The notes under the pieces were generated by a model. That model was given only the letters and a program-made list of their open reading frames with translations, did not search any database and was not told the origin of the DNA. Positions 9,674 to 19,510 of a stretch of DNA of 64,000 nucleotides are shown in pieces (the stretch's first letter is position 1; every line of letters begins with the position of its first letter). This DNA comes from Candidatus Krumholzibacteriia bacterium (lineage in GTDB: Bacteria > Krumholzibacteriota > Krumholzibacteriia > LZORAL124-64-63), in the NCBI GenBank assembly GCA_016744705.1, contig JADGDU010000002.1, positions 62,001 to 126,000 on the forward strand, in the 5' to 3' direction. The translations under genes were made by a program, and so were the position numbers.

Positions 9674-10072
9674 TCAGTTCAATTTCACAACAATAGCACC
9701 GGATCCACCCCAATAACCGGGAGCTTCCTGCCAACTTCTAACCAGGCCCGGATTGTCATCACACCACTGGCGCACCAAGGGTCCCAATACAGAAATTCCT
9801 CTGATGGAATTTTGCCCCTTGCCATGCACCACCAGAACTTCTTTGATCCCCTGCTTGGAGAAGGCGGGCAATTGGGACGCCAATCGCCCCAAGGCTTCCT
9901 CAGCGGAAATCATGCGCAGATGGATTTTTGGCGGTTCCTCGGGGTGTCGGGAAACGGGTCGGGCTTCAGGGTACTCTTCAATGGCCTCGTGCCGAATGGA
10001 GCGGTGCTTTCCCCGCCGAGATGAACTCACCTTCTTTGGTGATTTTGGTTTTTTCCCGCCCTTGCTGGCCAC
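9674..10072 (-). CDS. Small Smr-domain protein
   Basis: A 132-residue protein starting at GTG 10072 with a very basic N-terminal tail (Lys/Ser-rich, residues 1-25) and a C-terminal Smr domain. The domain shows ALGRLASQLPAF, then VLVVHGKGQNS with the HGKG motif, and ends GSGAIVVKLN. Smr domains are DNA/RNA endonuclease-like modules; stand-alone forms are linked to nucleic-acid repair or rescue of stalled ribosomes. The basic tail would suit nucleic-acid binding. It is the first gene of a two-gene unit with the reductase. GGGGTGG precedes the GTG. Confidence 0.85.
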   Translation of the reverse strand: MASKGGKKPKSPKKVSSSRRGKHRSIRHEAIEEYPEARPVSRHPEEPPKIHLRMISAEEALGRLASQLPAFSKQGIKEVLVVHGKGQNSIRGISVLGPLVRQWCDDNPGLVRSWQEAPGYWGGSGAIVVKLN

Positions 10073-10181
10073 GAACCCACCCCTGAATCAAAATTTTCAC
10101 CATTGACTGTATTATTATACTCTTTCGATCTTGAATCGTAAAACCCTCATATTAATGAAAATAGATAAAATTAGCTGAAAA

Positions 10182-11477
10182 TCAACTGACGAGCTTCTCC
10201 TGATCCCTCAGCAATTTGAAAAGCCTTCCGGCGAAATATACCCACAGAGTAGCCACAGCAAAAAATTTCAATGAAACCAGAAGCCCCAGTGGCCCATGAT
10301 CGGATATTTGGAACAGGAACGGCAGCGGCCATGCCATCAATCCCACTGCCAGCCCCACAAAAATCAGGGTTCTTAAGGATGTTTTTCCTGTGGTGAGCTG
10401 GATCAGAGCCAATAAGGCCGCAGGCAGAACAAAGACCAGGTGATGTTCCCAGGACAGGGGCGCCATGAGGAAGATGGAAAGCAAAACCAGCACAAATTCA
10501 TCATTCAAATAACGAGTTTCCTTTTGCTTAGTCAGCTTAAATCCCAAGTAAGCCAGAACGGCAATTATCAGTATTGAAGCCAGATAGGGCAGAATCCGAG
10601 CCAGTCCTGGATTTAGGTTCATAGCATAAGCCGGGTGCAAAAACGCACGAGCTGCGAAACCGTTGAGACTTTGATTCCAAGGTATGGCCGGAGAAAAAAC
10701 ATTGCCCGGTGATTGGGCATAGCCACCGGTGGGCATGATTAAATTGATCCAATCGCTCCATGCCTTTTCTGGAAGAATGATAGTGCTGATGGCTACCAAA
10801 ATTCCCACATATACTCCGGTGAAAGCGGCCACACGAAATTTGCGACGAATCAACAGCAGAGGTAAAAACAGAATAGGGTATGTCTTCAGAAGAATGGCGG
10901 CGGCCAAAGGGAGCCCCACCAGGGCCGGATGTGCCCGGGCCCGCAAGGTCAACCAGAACAGGCAGAGCGCCACCAAAACCACCAAGTTGATCTGGCCATG
11001 ACCGAGAGTGACAGCCAACGGATGATACTGCAGGGTGTAAAGAATCAGCATAGGCAATAGTAACCAGCCCACAATTCCTTCATCCGTCTCCCCGCTGGTG
11101 ACGGGGGGCAACGACAAAGCAAAAACCCTAAAGAGGAGCAGGTACATGACCATCAAAATACAGAGATGGTTAACCACCAGAACCACGATCTTCAGACCAG
11201 AATACGAGAACCACGCATACGGAGCCAGAAGCAACAGGCTTGATGGTGGATACAGGTACGGAAAAACCTTCTGTTGCAATTGATTTTGAACTGGCTGCCA
11301 TGCCCCACTCTGGTAAGGAGAGCTGTGCTGGTTAAACGTAATATCGGTGGCGTAATAAAACGATGGCAGATCCACGTTTTTGTCTTCAACCGAGCGGAAC
11401 CCGTGGTTGGTGATGAATGGGATATAGATAAACAAAAAGACCAGTGCTAAAACCAGTCTGCCTTTGTTGGCAACCAT
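10182..11477 (-). CDS. GT87/DUF2029-type membrane glycosyltransferase
   Basis: A 431-residue polytopic protein with about ten hydrophobic helices, starting at ATG 11477 with GTGGAG close upstream. The first periplasmic loop carries the acidic NVDLPSFYYAT region, and SSPYQ plus a Pro-rich FPYLYPPSSLLLL segment follow, as in DUF2029 polyprenol-phosphate mannosyltransferases (GT87). HGQINLVVLVALCLFW and LLLKTYPILFLPLLL are typical family blocks. Such enzymes add a sugar from a lipid carrier on the outer face of the inner membrane. Acceptor unknown; the neighbours do not form a sugar cluster. Confidence 0.82.
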   Translation of the reverse strand: MVANKGRLVLALVFLFIYIPFITNHGFRSVEDKNVDLPSFYYATDITFNQHSSPYQSGAWQPVQNQLQQKVFPYLYPPSSLLLLAPYAWFSYSGLKIVVLVVNHLCILMVMYLLLFRVFALSLPPVTSGETDEGIVGWLLLPMLILYTLQYHPLAVTLGHGQINLVVLVALCLFWLTLRARAHPALVGLPLAAAILLKTYPILFLPLLLIRRKFRVAAFTGVYVGILVAISTIILPEKAWSDWINLIMPTGGYAQSPGNVFSPAIPWNQSLNGFAARAFLHPAYAMNLNPGLARILPYLASILIIAVLAYLGFKLTKQKETRYLNDEFVLVLLSIFLMAPLSWEHHLVFVLPAALLALIQLTTGKTSLRTLIFVGLAVGLMAWPLPFLFQISDHGPLGLLVSLKFFAVATLWVYFAGRLFKLLRDQEKLVS

Positions 11478-11674
11478 GAGACTCCACCTAGAAGGATAGT
11501 GTGCTGTACCGGCTAATAGTAGCCTTACGACTTATGACCTCTCATGCTGGCGGGATAGCAATGAGATCATAATTACGCCCTTAAATGAGCGAAGTTTCAA
11601 TTAAAGTAAAGAAAGATCATGAAATGAAATAATGTTTTTTTCGTTACCTGTTTGTGATAAAAACCGGACACCAA
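11478..11674. other. Intergenic region upstream of the GT87 gene
   Basis: No open frame with coding character was seen in this AT-rich stretch between the hcp terminator and the glycosyltransferase start. It presumably holds the glycosyltransferase promoter; no convincing -35/-10 pair was identified. Confidence 0.4.
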
Positions 11675-11706
11675 AAAGGCGGAAAGTCCGCAGACTTCCC
11701 GCCTTT
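11675..11706 (-). terminator. Rho-independent terminator of hcp
   Basis: Two 14-base arms (11675-11688, 11693-11706) with a 4-base loop. On the minus strand the only imperfection is a G-T wobble, and TTTTTGG follows. It lies about 30 bases after the hcp stop codon. Confidence 0.88.
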
Positions 11707-11737
11707 GATTTGCCAATTTCAGGCATTCAAACAGGCA

Positions 11738-13366
11738 TTACTTCCCGGCCATAATGGCAGCCACGTCCTCTTTCACATCACCAATGGGCATGATGTTGAA
11801 ATTTTCCACCAGAACCTTGGCCACGTTGGGCGAAAGGAATGCAGGCAGGGTGGGCCCGAGGCGGATGGACTTCACGCCCAGATGCAACAGAGCCAACAGC
11901 ACAACAATAGCCTTCTGCTCGTACCAGGCGATGTCGTAGGAAATGGGCAGGTCGTTGATATCTTCCAGCCCAAAGACTTCCTTCAACTGCAACGCGATGT
12001 AGGCCAGAGAGTAGGAGTCGTTGCACTGTCCGGCATCCAGGATGCGAGGAATGCCACCAATGTCGCCCAGCTCCAGCTTATTGTAGCGGTACTTGGCACA
12101 ACCGGCGGTCATGATCACGGTATCTTCGGGCAATTCATTGGCCACGTCAGTGTAATACTGGCGATCCTTGCTGCGGCCGTCACAGCCAGCCATAACGACA
12201 AAGCGTTTGATGGCGCCAGTCTTAACCGCATCGACAACTTTATCAGCCAGGGCCATAACCTGAGCATGGGCAAACCCGCCGACGATTTCACCAGTCTCAA
12301 TTTCCACAGGAGCGGCACAGGTTTTGGCCTGCTCGATGAGAGCCGAGAAATCTTTGCTGCCACCTTCTGGGCGGTCGGCCACATGCTTGACCTCGGGCCA
12401 GCCTGCCATACCCGTGGTATAGATGCGATCTTTGTATTCTGCCTTCACTGGAGTGATGCAGTTGGTGGTCATCAGGATAGGGCCGTTGAAGGTGGTGAAC
12501 TCTTTGTCCTGCTCCCACCAGGCGTTGCCATAGTTGCCAACAAAGTGGTCAAACTTTTTGAAGGCTGGGTAGTAGTGGGCTGGCAGCATTTCACTGTGAG
12601 TGTATACATCCACGCCCGTGCCTTCGGTCTGCTTCAACAGCTCTTCCATGTCTTTCAGATCGTGACCGGAAATCAGAATGCCGGGGTTATTGCGGACACC
12701 CAGGTTAACAGTGGTCAGTTCGGGATGGCCATAGCTGGTGGTATTGGCTTCATCCAGCAGGGCCATGGCGGTGACGGCCACTTCGCCACATTTCATTACC
12801 TGACCGATCATTTCATCTACGGTCAAATCCTTAGTAGTGGAAGCCAGGGCTGCCTCCATGAAATCAAAGATTTCAGCATTCTTGAAGCCCAGCAAAGCTG
12901 CGTGATCCGCGTAAGCAGCCATACCCTTCAATCCGTAAACCAAAAGTTCCCGCAGGGAGCGCACGTCTTCGTTGGGCTGAGACATGACCCCAATTTCCAG
13001 GGCTTTCAGAGGGACTTCGGCATTGGTGCCAGCCCAATTGACGCAATCCAATTCACTGGTGAAACCAACGACCTCTTTCAGTGCGTCCCGCTTGCTGATG
13101 GATTCCTGGATCAAAAGGCCCAGGCGATCGACATCGAAGTTGGCATTAGTGATAGTGGCAAACAGACCCTGGCAGATAAAGGTGCCGATGGAGTCGTCGT
13201 TCTTGCCCTGGGCGTTGGCTTCTTCGGCCACCAGAGCCAACCCCTTCAAGGTGTGGACCAGGACATCGTGATATGCAGCGATGTCTTCTTTTTTCCCACA
13301 CACTCCGGCCACGGTGCAGCCAGTGCCCTTAGCCGCTTCCTGACATTGAAAACAGAACATGCTCAT
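11738..13366 (-). CDS. hcp: Hybrid cluster protein / hydroxylamine reductase
   Basis: A 542-residue Hcp. The N-terminal cluster motif is C-x2-C-x8-C-x5-C ([13 protein letters not shown] then VAGVC), the spacing of the anaerobe-type [4Fe-4S] class rather than the [2Fe-2S] class of enteric bacteria. Conserved blocks for the hybrid Fe-S-O cluster follow, including [47 protein letters not shown] and [12 protein letters not shown]. Hcp reduces NO or hydroxylamine in the cytoplasm and protects against nitrosative stress. ATG at 13366 follows AAGGAG by six bases, so the longer frame to 13384 is rejected. It is monocistronic, with its own terminator and an operator-like upstream region. No Hcr reductase gene is nearby. 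Confidence 0.96.
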   Translation of the reverse strand: MSMFCFQCQEAAKGTGCTVAGVCGKKEDIAAYHDVLVHTLKGLALVAEEANAQGKNDDSIGTFICQGLFATITNANFDVDRLGLLIQESISKRDALKEVVGFTSELDCVNWAGTNAEVPLKALEIGVMSQPNEDVRSLRELLVYGLKGMAAYADHAALLGFKNAEIFDFMEAALASTTKDLTVDEMIGQVMKCGEVAVTAMALLDEANTTSYGHPELTTVNLGVRNNPGILISGHDLKDMEELLKQTEGTGVDVYTHSEMLPAHYYPAFKKFDHFVGNYGNAWWEQDKEFTTFNGPILMTTNCITPVKAEYKDRIYTTGMAGWPEVKHVADRPEGGSKDFSALIEQAKTCAAPVEIETGEIVGGFAHAQVMALADKVVDAVKTGAIKRFVVMAGCDGRSKDRQYYTDVANELPEDTVIMTAGCAKYRYNKLELGDIGGIPRILDAGQCNDSYSLAYIALQLKEVFGLEDINDLPISYDIAWYEQKAIVVLLALLHLGVKSIRLGPTLPAFLSPNVAKVLVENFNIMPIGDVKEDVAAIMAGK

Positions 13367-13844
13367 GTCGTTCTCCTTGTTCACACGCCCTGTGGATGGT
13401 ATTTCCCGGGCGGAAACTGGTACAAATTGTGGGTCACCTGACCCGGAACCCCCTCATGTTGCAGAGGGAATATGTACATGTTTGTCCAGTTTTCCAAATA
13501 AAAACCAGACAAACTTGTCCGCTTTTCAAAAAACGTTGAGTACCCCTTACAACGCAAGTCACCTAACTAATGTAAAACTATATACTTAACCCAGAACCAA
13601 CACTATTGTTTCAGTAGGGTTTTCGGGAAAACCAAGCCCAAATAACAGAGCGACTGTTTGACGTAAAATATCCTTTCTTCATCCTGGATATTGCTATTCA
13701 AAGGAAGGTAGAAACAAAAGGTCATCTCTCAATACATCGTTGTAGGCTCAAATGGGAAGACAACCAGCAAAACATGGTGTTTAATCAAATGCGCATGACT
13801 CTTGTTATTCCAATTGGCGATCCAAGTAAAGGAATCCATGCCCT
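13367..13844. other. 478-base divergent regulatory region between hcp and a histidine kinase
   Basis: This AT-rich region between divergent genes shows no credible coding frame. It carries two related dyad elements near hcp (13474-13520, listed separately) and a further inverted repeat GGTTTTC-GG-GAAAACC (13618-13633) nearer the middle. Promoters for both flanking genes must lie here, but I could not fix the boxes with confidence. Confidence 0.5.
13474..13520 (-). promoter_or_regulatory. Two tandem operator-like sites upstream of hcp
   Basis: GACAA-AC-TTGTC at 13508-13519 is a perfect dyad. A degenerate copy (GTACATGTTTGTCC, 13474-13487) lies 33 bases away, about three helical turns. The two share ACA-N3-TTGTCC. 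They sit 110-150 bases upstream of the hcp start. They do not match FNR (TTGAT-N4-ATCAA) or HcpR (TTGAC-type inward half-sites). A redox or NO regulator site is a guess from the gene content. Confidence 0.4.
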
Positions 13845-16148
13845 ATGGACTTGAATAGCAGCCCTCCAGATTTTCTTGAAGTTGCCCTGAATACTGTCAG
13901 CGATGGCATTTGGATCACAGACGCTGATGACCGTATGGTATTTTTTAACACTCAAATGGAAATTATTGCAGGTGTGCCAGCTGATCAGGTCCTGGGTCTC
14001 TGTGTCATAGACGATTTTCCCCCAGAGACAACCCAGCATTTCCTTACTCATTATCAAAAAGCCAAATCCACACTCCACCCTGTGAAATATCAAGCTTACG
14101 TAGTAACCCTCGCGGGCCGTGAGACCATTCAATCCGGCTTGTTAAAACCCCTCATTACTGATGGACAGTATTCAGGAATGGTTTGCACCATTTCTGACGT
14201 TACAGAAAAACAGCTTTTGGCTAAAAGCATTGAACAAATGGTCCAGGGGTTTAGTTCTTTATCCCGTAAGATGCCAATTATGTTTCATTCCGTTGATCGG
14301 GATGGAAGGCTCGTCACGGCCAGTGAGACCTGGCTGGATACCCTGGGGTACCAACGTGAAGAAATCCTGGGTAAACGCTCGACTGATTTCCTGACCAAGG
14401 AGTCGCGTAAGGAAGCCGACGAAATTTTCATGCCGGCGATCTCCCGTGACGGCTACCTACAAAACGCTCCGCTTCAATTTGTCACCAAGACCGAGGAAGT
14501 CGTCGATGTTTTGGTTTCGGTTTACGCCGAATGTGATGACAATGGCCAGATAACCCACATGATGGTCATCAGCTCAAATGTCACCAAACAAAGGCAATAT
14601 GAAAAAGCGCTCCTTGAGAGTGAAGAAAAGTTTCGGATATTGACTGATGCTTCCCCTACTGGCATTTACCTTACTGACGAAAATGGTCAATGTGTTTATG
14701 CCAATCCCCGCTTATTAACCATTCTGGATATGACATTTGCCGAGGCTCTAGGTATAGGTTGGACCAACGCTCTTCACCCGGATGATCGTGCCAGAGTTGA
14801 ATCGAGCTGGATAAAATCCGTTGAGTCAGAACAAACCTGGTGCCTGGATTATCGTTTCATCAGTAAGCAAGGTAAAGTCTACTGGGTCCAGGGAACAGCC
14901 GAAGGATACCGCAATAACGAAGGTGATATCCAAGGCTACATCGGTAACATTATTGACCTTTCCCAAAGAAAGGCCGCCGAAGAAGGCGAAGTCATTTTAC
15001 GGAAACAACTGGAATTGGCTCAAAGAATGGAATCCATTGGCCGGTTGGCCGGAGGTGTCGCTCACGATTTTAACAACATGTTGAGCATTATCCTGGGTTG
15101 TGCTGATCTTTCTCTGGAAATCTTGGATCAAGACCATCCCGCCCGCCTTGAAATACTCAAAATCGAAAGAGCGGCCCAACGTTCGGCAACTTTGACTAAG
15201 CAATTGCTTGGATTTGCTCGCCGGCAAACGGCCAGCCCCGAATCTCTGGATCTCAACACCACCCTAGAATCAGCTCTGGATATGCTCAAGCGTCTGATCG
15301 GAGAAAACATTGAGCTGAATTACCGTCCTGGACCGCAACCCTGTGCTGTAAAAATCGACCCCAGCCAAGTGGACCAGGTCCTGACTAATTTGCTCATCAA
15401 CGCGCGGGACGCCATTGACGGAGCAGGCGAAATCAACGTCACCACCGGGATCACCGAAATTACTGACGGTGAAGATTCCCTCCGCAGAAACCTCAAACCC
15501 GGACCATATGTCACTATCGCCATTTCTGACAATGGCAGCGGCATGGATGAAGAAACCCAGAACCATATTTTCGAACCATTTTTCACCCGGAAATCAGAAT
15601 CTGGTGGCACGGGACTGGGCCTGGCCATGGTCTTTGGAATCATCACCCAGAATCATGGGCACATAGAAGTTGAAAGTAAACTGGGCCAGGGAAGCACATT
15701 CAAAATTTTTCTGCCATGCCACGATTTCCAGAACAAAGAGAAATCGGATACCGAATTCCTCACGGACACGCACCCACTCTACCAGGGGACCATTTTACTG
15801 GTCGAAGATGAACGAGAAATACTGGCCCTGAATACTTTACGGCTCGAAAAGTTTGGCTACAAAGTTCTTCCTGCCGACCGACCCAGCGTCGCCATCACTC
15901 TGGCCGAGGAACATCCCGAGCCCATCGAACTGCTCCTTACAGACGTGGTGATGCCCGAAATGAACGGGATGGTATTAGCTCAGAAATTAGCTCAGTCTCG
16001 CCCCCAGATGGCTTGCCTTTTCACGTCCGGCTATCCCCGAGATGCCCTCAGTGACGAAGGATTTCTGGACCCAGAGATTCATTTTCTGCAAAAGCCGTTT
16101 TCTAATGCGGAGTTGAAAGATAGTGTGAAATCCGTGTTAGAGGACTAA
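13845..16148 (+). CDS. Soluble triple-PAS hybrid sensor histidine kinase with receiver domain
   Basis: A 767-residue protein without membrane helices. Three PAS domains occupy about residues 8-125, 130-255 and 265-385 (the last with a PAC motif YRFISKQGKVYWVQGTA, Trp-rich). A HisKA domain has the phospho-acceptor His407 in GGVAHDFNNML. The ATPase domain has the N box NLLINARDAI, DNGSGMD, and GTGLGLAMV. The C-terminal receiver has Asp700 in LLLTDVVMP and a conserved Lys in LQKPFSN. The HDFNN type of H box is common in hybrid kinases of anaerobes. AAAGGA lies 11 bases before the ATG; a nearer out-of-frame ATG stops after six codons. Signal unknown; it sits divergent from hcp, so redox or nitrogen-oxide sensing is possible. 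Confidence 0.9.
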   Translation: MDLNSSPPDFLEVALNTVSDGIWITDADDRMVFFNTQMEIIAGVPADQVLGLCVIDDFPPETTQHFLTHYQKAKSTLHPVKYQAYVVTLAGRETIQSGLLKPLITDGQYSGMVCTISDVTEKQLLAKSIEQMVQGFSSLSRKMPIMFHSVDRDGRLVTASETWLDTLGYQREEILGKRSTDFLTKESRKEADEIFMPAISRDGYLQNAPLQFVTKTEEVVDVLVSVYAECDDNGQITHMMVISSNVTKQRQYEKALLESEEKFRILTDASPTGIYLTDENGQCVYANPRLLTILDMTFAEALGIGWTNALHPDDRARVESSWIKSVESEQTWCLDYRFISKQGKVYWVQGTAEGYRNNEGDIQGYIGNIIDLSQRKAAEEGEVILRKQLELAQRMESIGRLAGGVAHDFNNMLSIILGCADLSLEILDQDHPARLEILKIERAAQRSATLTKQLLGFARRQTASPESLDLNTTLESALDMLKRLIGENIELNYRPGPQPCAVKIDPSQVDQVLTNLLINARDAIDGAGEINVTTGITEITDGEDSLRRNLKPGPYVTIAISDNGSGMDEETQNHIFEPFFTRKSESGGTGLGLAMVFGIITQNHGHIEVESKLGQGSTFKIFLPCHDFQNKEKSDTEFLTDTHPLYQGTILLVEDEREILALNTLRLEKFGYKVLPADRPSVAITLAEEHPEPIELLLTDVVMPEMNGMVLAQKLAQSRPQMACLFTSGYPRDALSDEGFLDPEIHFLQKPFSNAELKDSVKSVLED

Positions 16149-16299
16149 CCACGCCAACAGTCCGCAAAGCCGTTATGTTTGGGCCACCAACATTCTCCAC
16201 GGCACAACAAAAACATTTAGTATTGTGAGCGTGTATCGCCTACCATCGTCCCTTGAACCCATCACAAGATTGCAGAAAGCTCACGGAGATCTTCGGCCC

Positions 16300-18372
16300 A
16301 TGAAAGTCATCATCGCAGAAAAGCCATCAGTGGCCCGCGACATAGCCAAAGTTCTCAAAATCACGTCATCCAAAAAAGGCTTTATTGAAGGCCGTGGTGC
16401 CGCAGTTACCTGGGCCTTTGGCCATCTGGTGACCCTTCAAGAACCCAGTGAATACAACCCCGCTCTCAAACGATGGTCCCTGGAAACGCTTCCCTTTGTG
16501 CCCGACGAATTCAAACTCAAACTCATCACCAACCGTGGTGTGGCCGAGCAATTCGAAACCATCAAAACCCTTTGCCTGCAAGCGGACGAAATCATCTGCG
16601 CCACCGATGCGGGGCGAGAAGGTGAACTCATCTTTCGCTACATCCTGACCCTCAGCGGCTGCGAAGAAAAGCCCATCCGACGCCTCTGGCTAAACTCCCT
16701 CACCCCTGAAGCTATCCTGACGGCTTTTAAAGATTTGCGCGATGGCCACGACTTTGATCCGCTTTACGCGGCTGCCCGTTGCCGCAGTGAATCAGATTGG
16801 ATCGTGGGCCTCAACTCCACACGGTACTACACCGTCAAACACGGCCGCATTGGTGGTGGAGGCGACCGCGTGCTTTGGACCATTGGACGGGTTCAAACCC
16901 CGGTTCTGGCCATGATCGTGGAGCGGGATGATCTCATCGACCAATTCCAGGCCAAACCCTTCTGGGAGCTTAGCACCACCTATCGGGAGGCTGTATTCAA
17001 ATACAGCGGCAAACGCAGCGAAAACTCCAGAAGGGCCGAAACTCTCCTGGAAAAAGTTAAAAACCAGGAATTTGAAATCACCAAAATCGCGGCCAAGAAG
17101 AAGAAGGAACAACCGCCCCAGCTCTTTGATCTGACCACACTGCAACGGGAGCTCAACAAACAGCACGGACTCTCGGCGGCCGATACCCTGAGCGCCACTC
17201 AGAATCTTTATGAGGCAAAATTGGTCACTTACCCTCGTACGGATTCACGGTACCTCAGCAAGGATATGAAACCGCGCATACCCAAAATCATGGAGCAACT
17301 CCATTCCTTCTGGCCGGAACCGGTCGCCCCGCTGGATCTGAAGAAATTGCCTTTCAACAAGCGCATCATCGATGATAAAAAAGTTACCGATCACCATGCC
17401 ATCATTCCCACTGGCCACCGGCCGCGAAATTTGGGGGCCCATGAGCAGTTGGTTTATGAAGCCATCACCATCCAGTTTGTGGCAGCTTTTTATCCTTTAT
17501 GCCTGAAGAACATCACAACGGTGGACGGGGTCAGCAACAGCGTAAAATTCCAGGCCAAAGGCACCCAGATTGTGGAGCCTGGCTGGACTTCTCTTTTTCC
17601 CAAAAAGAAGAAGAAACAAGCCAATGAAGACAACCAATCTCTGCCGGAATTTGTTCAGGGCGAGAAAGGGCCTCACGAGCCTTTTCTACGGGAAGGAAAA
17701 ACAAAGCCACCCAAGCATTTTTCGGAAAACTCTCTTTTGGGCGCCATGGAGGCTGCGGGCAAACTGGTAGACGACGATACTTTGCGGGAGGCTCTCAAAG
17801 AACGGGGCATTGGTACTCCAGCCACACGGGCGGCTATCATCGAAACTCTGATTCGTCGCAACTATATCCGTCGGGAAAAGAAACAACTGCGATGCACGGA
17901 CATGGGACGGTGCCTGATTGCCCTCATCCAGGACCCGCTGCTCAAATCTCCGGAAATGACGGGCGAGTGGGAAGAGAAGCTGAAGCAGATCGAGCGCAGC
18001 GACCTGGATTCGGGAGAATTCATGAATGGGATCAGTGACTACATCACCAAGATGATCCAAAACAGTAGTCGCAAGGGAATCGATTCTACCAAATGGGGCG
18101 ACTGTCCTTTGTGCCAAAAAGAAGTGATCAAAGGGAAACGGGCTTTTGGTTGCTCCGGTTGGAAAGATGGTTGTTCCTATATTCTGGAACCGGAAATCAA
18201 AGGCGTCGGGCTTTCCGAACAGCAGGTTCAACTGCTTCTGCAGCAGCGAATTTTACCCCATCCGCTGCGCATTAATGATGAGCCCCGTATTGTGATCCTT
18301 TCAACCCAAGGTGTGCCCATGGATTTGAGATTGCCTTCTGCTGAACGGCAGATAAAAGGGCAAAAAGACTAG
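16300..18372 (+). CDS. topB: DNA topoisomerase III
   Basis: A 690-residue type IA topoisomerase. It starts with the TOPRIM motif MKVIIAEKPSVARDIA (Glu near residue 7), then TDAGREGELIFRYI. The active-site tyrosine is Tyr311 in LVTYPRTDSRYL, and the gate domain GIGTPATRAAIIETLIRRNYI is present. The C-terminus keeps one Cys cluster (DCPLCQKEVI ... FGCSGWKDGC) like a zinc ribbon. The enzyme decatenates and relaxes negatively supercoiled DNA by single-strand passage. ATG at 16300 is preferred over an upstream frame because the family begins with this motif. It converges with the M50 gene, with only one base between stop codons. Confidence 0.95.
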   Translation: MKVIIAEKPSVARDIAKVLKITSSKKGFIEGRGAAVTWAFGHLVTLQEPSEYNPALKRWSLETLPFVPDEFKLKLITNRGVAEQFETIKTLCLQADEIICATDAGREGELIFRYILTLSGCEEKPIRRLWLNSLTPEAILTAFKDLRDGHDFDPLYAAARCRSESDWIVGLNSTRYYTVKHGRIGGGGDRVLWTIGRVQTPVLAMIVERDDLIDQFQAKPFWELSTTYREAVFKYSGKRSENSRRAETLLEKVKNQEFEITKIAAKKKKEQPPQLFDLTTLQRELNKQHGLSAADTLSATQNLYEAKLVTYPRTDSRYLSKDMKPRIPKIMEQLHSFWPEPVAPLDLKKLPFNKRIIDDKKVTDHHAIIPTGHRPRNLGAHEQLVYEAITIQFVAAFYPLCLKNITTVDGVSNSVKFQAKGTQIVEPGWTSLFPKKKKKQANEDNQSLPEFVQGEKGPHEPFLREGKTKPPKHFSENSLLGAMEAAGKLVDDDTLREALKERGIGTPATRAAIIETLIRRNYIRREKKQLRCTDMGRCLIALIQDPLLKSPEMTGEWEEKLKQIERSDLDSGEFMNGISDYITKMIQNSSRKGIDSTKWGDCPLCQKEVIKGKRAFGCSGWKDGCSYILEPEIKGVGLSEQQVQLLLQQRILPHPLRINDEPRIVILSTQGVPMDLRLPSAERQIKGQKD

Positions 18373-18373
18373 A

Positions 18374-19510
18374 TTATTTCACGTGAAGATACCGTGATTC
18401 CCTCACAAATGCCCCGATGAGTTTGAAAATACGCCTGGCCACCGCCCCCCACAGCAACAGCACCAGCACCGGCACAATCACCGTCGACCATGCGCCCCAT
18501 CCGGCAGGCAAAAAAGCACCCAGACGCCCAGCCCAGATCACGGGCAAAACCACCGCCACAAATCCCAGAAAGACAATATTCATAAGTCTGTGAATCAGTT
18601 TGAAAATCAGTTTTGGTCGGGAGACGGTTTCCCTGCAAACCCGATCCAAATCCTGAAACCCCAGGACATCGCACAGAGCCCAATAGCCATCAGCCCGGAT
18701 GAATGGAATCATGTTCCAAATGACAGCCCCATAGGTCAGGCGGGCGGCGACCATCACCGCCACCGAATGCAGGGAAAGGTTGCTGGCCACCAGAATCAGC
18801 ACGGCTCCATAAGCTGCCTGAAACGATATTCCAGCCAAGTCCACCCGCAGTTTTCCTTTCTTGGGGAGCATGGCGATAGCGGACACATCGTTGTGGAGAA
18901 CTGGAATGACAAAGAGTATTCCCGCGCCAATGCCCCCGGCCGGATAACCCTGATCTGAAAGTGCTGCGGCATGACCCAATTCGTGCAAAACGGCGCCTAA
19001 CAAGAAGAGGCCTGCCGCCACCAACCAGTCTCCGGTTTTGAGGAGACCGAAGCCCTCCCTGGTCAGTGGCAACAGGGGCACAACCAAGCCCCAAAGGGCC
19101 ATCCCGATCAAAGCCCACCCTTTGGTCAGGGTCTCCAGCGGCCGTGCCATTTTTTGAACAACGAGGGCAGAAAGTATAGGGACCCGCAACCAAAGGGCAC
19201 GGCGTGAGGCATTGGCCGCAGGTCTTTCCATTTGGGCTTTTAAACTGGCCATGGTTTGGAGAATTTGCTTCTCCGTCCATAGGGTCCCATCGCTCTGGTT
19301 TCCCCGACGCAAACAGTCCAGCACTTCATCTGATTTTGGCCGCCTGCCTTCCAGAGGTACCAACCATCTGGCGGGCACCTCTGGCATGAGCAGGCGTTGT
19401 CCTCCGGCATTGATCACCCACGGTCCGGATCGATGAGACAGGATCCTCCACTTTTCCCCCACCTCATCCACCCAATCTGGCCAGGCCCAGCAAACACAAC
19501 CGCAAAGCAT
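18374..19510 (-). CDS. M50-type membrane zinc metalloprotease with N-terminal PqqD-like region
   Basis: A 378-residue membrane protein. Residues about 22-95 form a small soluble domain (LLMPEVPARWLVPLEGRR ... EVLDCLRRG) whose pattern resembles PqqD/RRE peptide-recognition domains; this is inference. The membrane part has HELGH (His176, Glu177, His180) and NMIPFIRADGYW with the third zinc ligand Asp274. That is the layout of peptide zinc metalloproteases found in bacteriocin and epipeptide operons (YydH-like). About eight hydrophobic helices are visible. ATG at 19510 overlaps the acyltransferase gene by 47 bases, with GGGTGA eight bases upstream; a GTG at 19468-19470, overlapping that gene's stop, is an alternative. 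It is the last gene of the peptide cassette, so cleavage or export of the modified peptide is the likely job. Confidence 0.8.
   Translation of the reverse strand: MLCGCVCWAWPDWVDEVGEKWRILSHRSGPWVINAGGQRLLMPEVPARWLVPLEGRRPKSDEVLDCLRRGNQSDGTLWTEKQILQTMASLKAQMERPAANASRRALWLRVPILSALVVQKMARPLETLTKGWALIGMALWGLVVPLLPLTREGFGLLKTGDWLVAAGLFLLGAVLHELGHAAALSDQGYPAGGIGAGILFVIPVLHNDVSAIAMLPKKGKLRVDLAGISFQAAYGAVLILVASNLSLHSVAVMVAARLTYGAVIWNMIPFIRADGYWALCDVLGFQDLDRVCRETVSRPKLIFKLIHRLMNIVFLGFVAVVLPVIWAGRLGAFLPAGWGAWSTVIVPVLVLLLWGAVARRIFKLIGAFVRESRYLHVK

Noticed and set aside
11654-13441. 595-codon open frame on the plus strand opposite hcp
   Set aside because: It mirrors hcp exactly, has no ribosome site or family resemblance, and arises from codon bias of the opposite strand.
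13474-13520. FNR or HcpR box upstream of hcp
   Set aside because: The half-sites point outward (GACAA then TTGTC) and do not give TTGAY-N4-RTCAA spacing.
18374-19510. Simple site-2 protease for sigma-factor release
   Set aside because: No PDZ domain, no sigma/anti-sigma pair nearby, and the N-terminal region and neighbours fit peptide maturation better.
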